From: JAQGLW01 sp035995725
GTDB lineage: Bacteria > Pseudomonadota > Gammaproteobacteria > Burkholderiales > Burkholderiaceae_D
NCBI GenBank assembly: GCA_035995725.1
Contig: DASYKE010000071.1
Coordinates: 1 to 47,957 of the forward strand
Length of the DNA stretch: 47,957 nt
Direction of reading: 5' to 3'
Positions 41,705-47,957 of the stretch are shown here, piece by piece (positions within the stretch are counted from its first letter, which is position 1; the number at the start of each line of letters is the position of its first letter). A model generated the notes under the pieces. That model ran no database searches. It saw nothing but the letters and a program-made list of their open reading frames with translations, and was not told the DNA's origin. The translations under genes were made by a program, and so were the position numbers.

Positions 41705-42703
41705 ATGGCACATATGGATAAATTGGCACCCCCCACCTTTTCAGCGCTTGGCCCGGACCTGGTCCTTGACGCGCTCGATGGCATCGGCCTGTACAGCGAT
41801 GGCCGCCTGCTGGCGCTGAACAGCTACGAAAACCGGGTTTATCAAATCGGTATGGAGCAGGGACCGCCGGTAGTGGCAAAATTTTACCGGCCCATGCGCT
41901 GGAGCGACGCTGCCATTCGGGAGGAACATGCGTTTGTGCACGAATTGGTCGAGCGGGAAATCCCGGTAGTGCCGGCGCTGGCGCTGGCAGGAAAGACGCT
42001 GCATGAGTTCGATGGTTTTCGCTTTGCGGTATTTCCGAAACATGGCGGTCGTGCGCCCGAACTGGAGGACCGTGCCACGCTGGAGTGGCTGGGCCGCTTC
42101 ATCGGCCGGATTCATGCGGTCGGCGCAATTGTACCGTTTCAGGAGCGGCCAGTGCTCGACATTGCCACCTTTGGCGAACAGCCGCGTGATTATCTGCTCG
42201 CGCACGACTTTATTCCGCACGAATTGGTCGATGCCTACCGCAGTGTCGTCGCGCAGGCGCTGGACGGCGTGCGGCGTTGCTTCGACCGTGCAGGTAGCGT
42301 CCGGACCTTGCGCTTGCATGGCGATTGCCATTGTGGCAACGTATTGTGGACCGATGCCGGCCCGCACTTCGTCGATTTCGATGATAGCCGCATGGGACCG
42401 GCAGTGCAGGATCTGTGGATGCTATTGTCGGGCGAGCGCGCCGACATGGTGCGGCAGTTGTCCGATCTGCTGGCCGGTTACGAAGATTTTTTCGATTTCG
42501 ATCCACGCGAATTGCATCTGATCGAAGCACTCCGCACCTTGCGGCTGATTCATTATTCGGCATGGCTGGCGCTGCGCTGGGACGATCCGGCCTTTCCCGC
42601 GGCATTTCCGTGGTTTAACACGCAGCGCTACTGGCAAGACCGCATTCTGGAATTGCGCGAGCAGGTTGCACTGATGGATGAGCCGCCGCTTTGGCCGGCA
42701 TGA
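41705..42703 (+). CDS. srkA: Stress-response Ser/Thr protein kinase SrkA (YihE/RdoA)
   Basis: Kinase of the choline-kinase-like fold; in E. coli SrkA protects against stress-induced death and is controlled by Cpx. About 330 aa. Visible: SYENRVYQIGMEQGPPVVAK (nucleotide loop and Lys), the catalytic loop LRLHGDCHCGNVLW and the metal-binding FVDFDDSRMGP. ATG at 41705 or 41714 can be the start; a box TACAAT (41701-41706) overlaps the first, so if that is the -10 the true start is 41714 and the mRNA leaderless. A longer frame to 41546 lacks family support. mtnP follows after 67 bp. Confidence 0.93.
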   Translation: MAHMDKLAPPTFSALGPDLVLDALDGIGLYSDGRLLALNSYENRVYQIGMEQGPPVVAKFYRPMRWSDAAIREEHAFVHELVEREIPVVPALALAGKTLHEFDGFRFAVFPKHGGRAPELEDRATLEWLGRFIGRIHAVGAIVPFQERPVLDIATFGEQPRDYLLAHDFIPHELVDAYRSVVAQALDGVRRCFDRAGSVRTLRLHGDCHCGNVLWTDAGPHFVDFDDSRMGPAVQDLWMLLSGERADMVRQLSDLLAGYEDFFDFDPRELHLIEALRTLRLIHYSAWLALRWDDPAFPAAFPWFNTQRYWQDRILELREQVALMDEPPLWPA

Positions 42704-42770
42704 CGCAAAAAGTTGTAAGCTTCTGCCTGTCGCTCCTACCAATCAAATCACTCAACACTTGATTCCCATC

Positions 42771-43643
42771 ATGGAAAAAATTCGCTTTGGCATTATCGGC
42801 GGCAGCGGTCTCTACCGAATGGAAGGGCTGCAGGATGTCAGGGAAATCAATATCGCTACGCCGTTCGGCCAGCCGTCGGATGCGATTGTCGCTGGAACGC
42901 TCGGCGGTGTGCGCGTCGCGTTTCTGGCGCGGCATGGACGCAGCCACTCGTTTTTGCCGGGTGAAATCCCGTTCCGGGCCAATATCTGGGCGATGAAAAA
43001 GCTTGGCGTGGATTACCTCTTGTCGGTTTCCGCGGTCGGTTCGCTCAAGGAGGCCCTGGCCCCGCGGCACATGGTTCTGCCCGACCAATTCATCGACATG
43101 ACAAAACACCGGACAGTAACCTTCTTTGGCGAAGGCGCGGTGGCCCATATCGGTTTTTCGCATCCCGTCTGTGCCGGGCTGAGCGACACGCTGGCGCAGG
43201 CTTTTGCCGATTGCGACCTGCCCGGTGCGACACTGCACCGCGGCGGCACATATGTCTGCATCGAAGGCCCGGCTTTTTCCACCTATGCCGAATCGCAGCT
43301 GTACCGTTCATGGGGCGCATCGGTAATCGGCATGACCAACATGCCGGAAGCGCGGCTGGCGCGCGAAGCGGAAATAGCCTACGCCAGCCTGGCGCTGGTC
43401 ACCGATTTCGATTGCTGGCACCCGGATCACGCCGCGGTTACCGCTGAAATGGCGATCGGCAATTTGATGCATAATGCGGTCAATGCACAGGCCTTGCTGC
43501 GTGCATGCATCAACAGGCTGGATGCGAATCCGCCATTGTCGGCTGCGCACAATGCACTTGCCAAGTCGCTGGTGACGGCGCCATCCGCAATGCCTGCTGC
43601 CACGCGGGAAAAACTGGCGCCTCTATTGAGCAAATATCTTTGA
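42771..43643 (+). CDS. mtnP: S-methyl-5'-thioadenosine phosphorylase
   Basis: Phosphorolysis of methylthioadenosine, the by-product of polyamine synthesis, to adenine and methylthioribose-1-phosphate. From ATG at 42771 it has 290 aa, starting MEKIRFGIIGGSGLYRMEGL. Family motifs: FLARHGRSHSFLPGEIPFRA, VSAVGSLKE, CIEGPAFSTYAES, GMTNMPEARLAREAEI and DFDCWHPDH. Longer upstream readings overlap srkA. The other salvage genes (mtnA, mtnC and so on) are absent here. It is followed by the phnD-phnE cluster 70 bp downstream. Confidence 0.95.
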   Translation: MEKIRFGIIGGSGLYRMEGLQDVREINIATPFGQPSDAIVAGTLGGVRVAFLARHGRSHSFLPGEIPFRANIWAMKKLGVDYLLSVSAVGSLKEALAPRHMVLPDQFIDMTKHRTVTFFGEGAVAHIGFSHPVCAGLSDTLAQAFADCDLPGATLHRGGTYVCIEGPAFSTYAESQLYRSWGASVIGMTNMPEARLAREAEIAYASLALVTDFDCWHPDHAAVTAEMAIGNLMHNAVNAQALLRACINRLDANPPLSAAHNALAKSLVTAPSAMPAATREKLAPLLSKYL

Positions 43644-43713
43644 CACATATACTCGCCATAATGGAGTCGGGACACACGCCGATCGAGCGCCCGACGACTG
43701 CGGCGAACCGAAA

Positions 43714-44604
43714 ATGAGCGTTATATTTCCTATGCTGCGCCGCCTTGCACTGCTGATATTCATGCTGGGTTTTTCCGTTTTCGCATTTAGCGCGCATGCG
43801 GAAAATGCATTGCGCCTGGGTATCGGACTGTTCCAGCCGGACAAGGAAAAGAATGATGCTACCTATCGTCCGCTGGCCGACTATCTGTCGCAAAAGCTCG
43901 GCAGAAAAGTGCAGTTGCGTACTGTCGATAGCTGGGAAGGCTTGGCCAAGTCCCTTGCCAACGGCGAAACCGATATCGCGCTGATGGGCCCCTGGGGTTA
44001 CGTGCTGGCCAACAACCAGTCGGGTGCGCAGGCGGTGGCGACTATCCTGTACGACGGCAAGCCGGAATACCATGCGCTGATCATTACGCATCCCGGAAGC
44101 GGCATCGACAAGCTGGAAGATTTAAAAGGCAGGACATTTGCGTTCGGCGACAAGGGGTCGACGTCGGGTTACCTGATCCCGACCCATCAACTCATGAAGA
44201 TGGGCATCGGCGATGCCGAAAAATATTTCAGCAAGGTGTTGTACACCAGACATCAGGCGATTGAAACCCAGGTCACGCGCGGCGAGCTCGATGCCGGCGC
44301 CGATTACGACCGCAACCGGAATGCGATGATCGAACAGGGATTGATCAAGGCATCCGACAGCAAGATCATCTGGACTTCGGCACCGCTGCCCAATGATGCG
44401 GTCGCCGTCAGCGCCGATATGCTGAAAGACAAGGCCTTTGTCGCCCGGTTGCAGGCAGCGCTGGCAGGAGTCGGCACCGAATTGAAAAAAACGCCGGATC
44501 TGTTGCCCGCGCACTATACCGGCTTCGTCAGGAGCGACGACCAGCATTATGCATCGATTCGCGACGCCGGTTTGGCCACCGGAAAATTGCAGCCTCGCAA
44601 ATAG
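43714..44604 (+). CDS. phnD: PhnD-like periplasmic substrate-binding protein (phosphate/phosphite/phosphonate family)
   Basis: ABC-transporter binding protein of the PhnD family. A signal peptide (MLRRLALLIFMLGFSVFAFS, cut after AHA) is followed by LRLGIGLFQPDKEKNDATYR, the ligand-loop text SWEGLAKSLANGETDIALMGPWGY, and FAFGDKGSTSGYLIPTHQL, where the Ser/Thr run normally binds the oxyanion. At 296 aa it is typical. Start 43714 has a weak ribosome site; ATG at 43732 is an alternative. phnE follows within 9 bp. Ligand is not determinable: phosphonate, phosphite, phosphate or an arsenic analogue. Confidence 0.88.
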   Translation: MSVIFPMLRRLALLIFMLGFSVFAFSAHAENALRLGIGLFQPDKEKNDATYRPLADYLSQKLGRKVQLRTVDSWEGLAKSLANGETDIALMGPWGYVLANNQSGAQAVATILYDGKPEYHALIITHPGSGIDKLEDLKGRTFAFGDKGSTSGYLIPTHQLMKMGIGDAEKYFSKVLYTRHQAIETQVTRGELDAGADYDRNRNAMIEQGLIKASDSKIIWTSAPLPNDAVAVSADMLKDKAFVARLQAALAGVGTELKKTPDLLPAHYTGFVRSDDQHYASIRDAGLATGKLQPRK

Positions 44605-44613
44605 GATGCGCGG

Positions 44614-45486
44614 ATGCTTGCTCGGTTAAGCCGGACACCGCGGCTGTGGTTATTCTCGCTGCTGTACGGCGTGCTGATTGTCGCCAGCGTGATCAGCCTT
44701 GTGCGTGCCGGCGATTTGCAATTCGGCCGCAAGCCGCTTGAAAATTTTTTCAAGACTGCCGATGAACTCGCTCGCCCCAGTTTTATCGACGCATGGTTTG
44801 GCGAGCGCAGCTTTGCCTATCGGGACGACGGTGGGCGGGTGCTGCGCATCGAAGACAAGCGTGCAGTCGAGCGCAGGTATCTGGCCGGTTTGGCCGACGC
44901 GGTATGGATCACGCTGAAAGTCGCCACCATCGGCTCGCTGCTGGCTGCGATAGCGGCGCTTCCTTTCGGCGTGGTGGCCGCGCGCAATATGCGATTGCCG
45001 CCCTGGGTCGCTGTACCCGCGCGCCTGCTGCTCGATGCGGCGCGTGCGATCCACGCGCTGGTATTCGGTTTGCTGCTGGTCGGCATCATCGGGCTGGGAC
45101 CGATGGCCGGCATTCTTGCGATTGCGTTTCATTCGTTCGGCACCTACGGCAAATTGTATGCGGAGGCAATCGAAACCATCGACCGGCGGCTGATCGATTC
45201 CGGCCTGGTGCTGGGCATGAAGCCGCTGCAAATTCTGCTGCATGCATTGCCGCGCACGATGCTGCCGCAGGCGCTGTCGATTCATTTGTATATCTGGGAA
45301 TTCAATGTGCGTGATTCGACGGTGCTCGGCTTGATCGGCGTGGGCGGGCTGGGCTTGCTGGTGTCCGAGGCGGTTTCGCTGTTCCAGTGGGGCAGGCTGG
45401 CGACGTTGTTGCTGGCCATCGTGCTGCTGGTAATGACATTCGATCGCATCAGCCGCCGGGTGCGGGCAGAACTGACAGCCCGCTAA
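44614..45486 (+). CDS. phnE: PhnE-like ABC transporter permease
   Basis: Inner-membrane permease partner of the PhnD-like protein. The 290-aa protein has an N-terminal membrane segment (LWLFSLLYGVLIVASVISLV), a periplasmic stretch, then the BPD transport domain with WITLKVATIGSLLAAIAAL and the EAA-type cytoplasmic loop DSGLVLGMKPLQILLHALPR that docks an ATPase. AGGA lies before ATG 44614. No PhnC-type ATPase gene is next to it, so an ATPase encoded elsewhere must energise the pair. An arsS-type gene follows after 105 bp. Confidence 0.9.
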   Translation: MLARLSRTPRLWLFSLLYGVLIVASVISLVRAGDLQFGRKPLENFFKTADELARPSFIDAWFGERSFAYRDDGGRVLRIEDKRAVERRYLAGLADAVWITLKVATIGSLLAAIAALPFGVVAARNMRLPPWVAVPARLLLDAARAIHALVFGLLLVGIIGLGPMAGILAIAFHSFGTYGKLYAEAIETIDRRLIDSGLVLGMKPLQILLHALPRTMLPQALSIHLYIWEFNVRDSTVLGLIGVGGLGLLVSEAVSLFQWGRLATLLLAIVLLVMTFDRISRRVRAELTAR

Positions 45487-45591
45487 AATAAATGATATGC
45501 GGCGGATGCAAGCGCAAGCGCTTCCCGCCGACCAACAGGAAACGCCGTTTCGGTTTATCCTAGTCGGCAACACTTCTTCAATTGGATATTT

Positions 45592-46557
45592 ATGCGTGCC
45601 ACGCTGCCTTTGCTAGCGGTCACCGATTTTCCAGCGATCAGGCGTAATCAGTCGCCCGACACGCTGCAAGTCAATCTGGGTTATACCTGCAATCAGAGCT
45701 GCGTTCATTGTCACGTCAATGCCGGCCCGAACCGCACCGAGCAAATGACGCTCGATACGGTGGATCTGGTGATTGACGTGCTGCGAAGCGGGCAGATCAG
45801 GACGCTCGATCTGACCGGCGGCGCGCCTGAAATGAACCGGCATTTCCGTTATCTGGTCGAAAGCGCACGCAAACTGAATGTGGCCGTGATAGATCGCTGC
45901 AACCTGACGATTCTGGAAGAACCGGGTTATGAAACGATGGCGCAATTTCTCGCGCAGTACCAAGTACAGATTGTCGCTTCGTTGCCCTGTTATCTCGAAG
46001 ACAACGTCGACCGGCAGCGCGGCAAAGGCGTATTCGAAACCAGCATTCGCGTACTGCAAAAACTCAATACCCTCGGTTATGGCGATGCCGACAAAGGCTT
46101 GCAGCTGCATCTGGTCTATAACCCGCAGGGGCCGTCCTTGCCACCCTCCCAAACCGGATTAAAGCGCGATTACGACAGGTTTCTCGGCCAGCAGTTCGGC
46201 ATTCGCTTCAACCAGTTGTTTACCATCACCAACATGCCGATCCAGCGCTTTGGCAGCACGCTGCTGTCCAAAGGACAGTTCAACAGCTACATGCAATTGC
46301 TGCGCTCCGCCCATCAGGACGCCAATCTGAATAATGTGATGTGCCGTTCGCTGGTATCGGTGGATTGGCAGGGTTATTTGTATGACTGTGATTTCAACCA
46401 GATGCTGGGCCTGCCGTTGAAACATCAAGGCAAGGGCCGCATGCACCTGTCCGACTTGCTGTCGAACCAGCTCGAAGGCGACTCCATCGTGGTTGCCGAT
46501 CACTGCTGGGGTTGCACTGCCGGCGCAGGCAGCAGTTGCGGCGGCGCGCTGGCGTGA
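45592..46557 (+). CDS. arsS: ArsS-type radical SAM protein (former DUF3641)
   Basis: Radical SAM enzyme with the [4Fe-4S] motif NLGYTCNQSCVHCHVNAG (Cys33, Cys37, Cys40, CxxxCxxC). The C-terminal part holds extra Cys in MCRSLVSVDW, LYDCDFNQMLGL, DHCWGCTAGAGSSCGG, consistent with an auxiliary cluster or substrate site. The 321-aa length and DLTGGAPEMN, IDRCNLTILEEPGYE and VYNPQGPSLPP match the ArsS/DUF3641 group. Named members are proposed to add an adenosyl-derived group to dimethylarsinous acid during arsenosugar synthesis. That activity is not shown for this group in general; no arsM methyltransferase is in view. Confidence 0.88.
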   Translation: MRATLPLLAVTDFPAIRRNQSPDTLQVNLGYTCNQSCVHCHVNAGPNRTEQMTLDTVDLVIDVLRSGQIRTLDLTGGAPEMNRHFRYLVESARKLNVAVIDRCNLTILEEPGYETMAQFLAQYQVQIVASLPCYLEDNVDRQRGKGVFETSIRVLQKLNTLGYGDADKGLQLHLVYNPQGPSLPPSQTGLKRDYDRFLGQQFGIRFNQLFTITNMPIQRFGSTLLSKGQFNSYMQLLRSAHQDANLNNVMCRSLVSVDWQGYLYDCDFNQMLGLPLKHQGKGRMHLSDLLSNQLEGDSIVVADHCWGCTAGAGSSCGGALA

Positions 46558-46561
46558 GGCG

Positions 46562-46610
46562 GTGGCGTTGCATTCCCTACGGTCACACTTCCTCCGGTCG
46601 CGAGACGGTC
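46562..46610. repeat. Copy of the ribF-tail repeat between arsS and the metallophosphoesterase gene
   Basis: Text GGCGTTGCATTCCCTACGGT (about 46564-46583) followed by CACACTTCCTCCGGTCGCG resembles the ribF 3' repeat (12061-12115: CTTGCATTCCCTTCGGTCAC, TTCCCTACGGTCAC, CTTCCTGCGGTCG). The segment fills the space between the arsS stop and the next start codon. The spread over 34 kb indicates a dispersed family. Confidence 0.65.
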
Positions 46611-47660
46611 ATGGGTGATGCTGCGGGCTTGCGTTTGAATGACGCGCCCAGCGAAGGCGCCAATGCCATTGGCGGTGCCGAAGACGGCAGGATCGCAGGG
46701 CGCAGTTGTCCGGCCCGTTATGGTTACGGTCCGCAAGTGTTTCAGCGTGCGCCGGAAATTATTGCCGAAACCCTGTATGTCATCGGCGGGTTGTACGGCA
46801 ATCCGTACGCACTGGATGCGGTCGAAGCGCTGGCTGAGCGAGAGCGGCGGCACGGCCGGCAGCCGCACCTGGTATTCAATGGCGACTTCCACTGGTTCGA
46901 CATTGATCCGGCGGTATTCGAATCGATCGGAAAACGCGTGCTGCACCACACGGCATTGCGTGGCAATGTTGAAACCGAATTGGCGGGTGATGACGATACT
47001 TTTGGTTGCGGTTGCGCCTATCCCGACGATGTATCCGATGCGGAAGTGGCATGCTCGAACCGCATCATCATGCAATTGCGCGATACGGCCAGGCGCGATC
47101 CGCAGTCGAAGCGGATGCTGGGCGAGTTGCCGATGCACGCGCTGGCACAAGTCGGCGGCGCGCGCGTCGGTATCGTGCATGGTGATGCCAACACGCTGGC
47201 CGGCTGGGATTTTGCGCACGACCGGCTGAGCGATCCGGCGCACAAACTTGCACTTGCGCAGACGCTGCGCAGCGCGAAGGTCGATGTTTTTGCCAGCAGC
47301 CATACTTGCCTGCCTGCGCTGCACCGTTTGACTGTCGATAACCGGATGCGCGCAATCGTCAACAATGGTGCGGCCGGCATGCCGAATTTCGCCGGAACGC
47401 AGTTTGGTATCGTCAGCCGTATCGCCACCACGCCGGCACCGCCTGATGTGCCGGTGCTGCATGAAGCGGCATGGTCGGTGCCTGCCGGCAGCGTGTACGT
47501 GGCGGCGATTGCGGCGGAATACGATCACGCGGCATGGCGCATGCGTTTTCTTGCGGATTGGCCGATCGGATCGCCCGCCCATGAATCGTATTTTCGCCGG
47601 ATTGAGCATGGGCCGTCCTATCTGGCGAAACAAGCGTATTCGGTTGCTGCAGCGGTTTAG
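46611..47660 (+). CDS. Metallophosphoesterase-like protein
   Basis: A 349-aa calcineurin-like phosphoesterase relative. The core reads TLYVIGGLYGNPYALDAVEA (residues 54-73), LVFNGDFHWFD (residues 87-97), HHTALRGNVETEL, VGIVHGDANTLAGWDF and FASSHTCLPALHR, in the order of family motifs I-V. Motif I is GxY (Gly60, Tyr62) where DxH is usual, and motif V is SSHT rather than GHTH, so metal binding may differ. The ATG at 46611 is chosen because the upstream reading runs through repeat DNA and arsS. It lies between arsS and a TVP38 gene, on the same strand. Substrate unknown. Confidence 0.82.
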   Translation: MGDAAGLRLNDAPSEGANAIGGAEDGRIAGRSCPARYGYGPQVFQRAPEIIAETLYVIGGLYGNPYALDAVEALAERERRHGRQPHLVFNGDFHWFDIDPAVFESIGKRVLHHTALRGNVETELAGDDDTFGCGCAYPDDVSDAEVACSNRIIMQLRDTARRDPQSKRMLGELPMHALAQVGGARVGIVHGDANTLAGWDFAHDRLSDPAHKLALAQTLRSAKVDVFASSHTCLPALHRLTVDNRMRAIVNNGAAGMPNFAGTQFGIVSRIATTPAPPDVPVLHEAAWSVPAGSVYVAAIAAEYDHAAWRMRFLADWPIGSPAHESYFRRIEHGPSYLAKQAYSVAAAV

Positions 47661-47722
47661 TGCCACCGGCGACGCGTCGTCGGTGGCACAATGAATGCCG
47701 GCTGATTTTCCAGGAACGGATA

Positions 47723-47957
47723 ATGAAAACAAAGCGCCTCATGTTGTTATTGCTGGTGGTGGCGGCCATCGCCGCTTTTTTTGTATTCGACCTGGGGCAT
47801 TACCTGAGTCTCGATACGCTCAAGTTGCGCCAGCAGACGTTGCAGGAATTTACGCAGATGCATCCGTGGCAAAGCGCCGCCGCTTTCTTTTTGCTCTATA
47901 CGGTGGCGACTGCGTTGTCGGTTCCCGGCGCAGCTATTCTGACATTGGCCGCTGGCG
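47723..47957 (+). CDS. TVP38/TMEM64 family (DedA-like superfamily) membrane protein, partial
   Basis: The first 78 residues are visible before the right edge. A signal-like helix LMLLLLVVAAIAAFFVFDLG is followed by KLRQQTLQEFTQMHPWQSAA, then a hydrophobic stretch with VATALSVPGAAILTLAAG, the start of the VTT domain. Start ATG 47723 has CAGGAACGGA upstream. TVP38 proteins are thought to act in lipid or membrane trafficking-like functions, and some neighbour arsS/mercuric-reductase-like clusters. The gene continues outside the window. Confidence 0.85.
   Translation, partial: MKTKRLMLLLLVVAAIAAFFVFDLGHYLSLDTLKLRQQTLQEFTQMHPWQSAAAFFLLYTVATALSVPGAAILTLAAG

Noticed and set aside
46500..47732. 410-codon open frame on the minus strand
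   Set aside because: Antisense to the metallophosphoesterase gene; the latter has ordered phosphoesterase motifs and a consistent operon direction.

Overview
The window is a compact stretch of chromosome from a beta-proteobacterium, most likely Burkholderiales and probably Oxalobacteraceae-like. This rests on protein style (IleS, ClpA, TktA, YhdP, GlnE), moderate G+C bias at third codon positions, and gene neighbourhoods I associate with that order: rluE-icd-csp-clpS-clpA, ribF-ileS-lspA-coaBC-dut, glnE/yhdP-nit-tldD, and ste24-phhB-rsgA divergent from orn. Genus cannot be fixed by reading alone. No rRNA, tRNA, CRISPR array, prophage or intact insertion sequence was recognised.

Layout. 1-5.5 kb: partial rluE, icd, a cold-shock gene with a long leader, and the clpS-clpA proteolysis pair. 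5.6-13.1 kb: a leftward block ribF-ileS-lspA-coaBC-dut and an M48-like lipoprotein. 13.2-15.8 kb: leftward mtfA, a YidB-like gene, rsmE and an orphan ORF. 15.9-19.8 kb: rightward tkt and gap, separated by a dispersed-repeat cluster, then a small second signal peptidase I. 19.9-29.4 kb: glnE leftward, and yhdP-nit-tldD rightward. 29.4-30.7 kb: a Phe/Tyr-rich leader peptide, a terminator with a competing upstream segment, and a DAHP synthase gene. 30.9-36.1 kb: retropepsin and yajQ leftward, murB rightward, then ppnP, argG, a DUF2798 gene and argF leftward. 36.2-43.6 kb: rsgA-phhB-ste24, orn, a PcaF-type thiolase, a YecA/SEC-C protein, srkA and mtnP. 43.7-47.96 kb: phnD-phnE (no ATPase gene next to them), an ArsS-type radical SAM gene, a divergent metallophosphoesterase and the start of a TVP38/TMEM64 membrane protein, all rightward.

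Most genes are core housekeeping functions in central carbon metabolism, translation and RNA turnover, cell-envelope work, cofactor synthesis and arginine/aromatic amino-acid synthesis. Two places stand out. First, the region ahead of the DAHP synthase gene has all the parts of a translation-coupled transcription attenuator: a short ORF with 5 Phe and 3 Tyr codons among codons 3-14, a rho-independent terminator, and a 7-base segment in the leader ORF identical to the terminator's right arm and so able to capture its left arm. Second, the right-hand end holds a transporter/radical SAM/phosphoesterase/membrane-protein cluster that looks like an accessory phosphonate- or organoarsenic-related module.

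Other oddities are two families of short dispersed repeats (one forms the C-terminal tail of RibF and recurs before the metallophosphoesterase gene), an M48-like lipoprotein with Lys in place of the first zinc His, and IleRS signature motifs reading HTGH and KRSKS.
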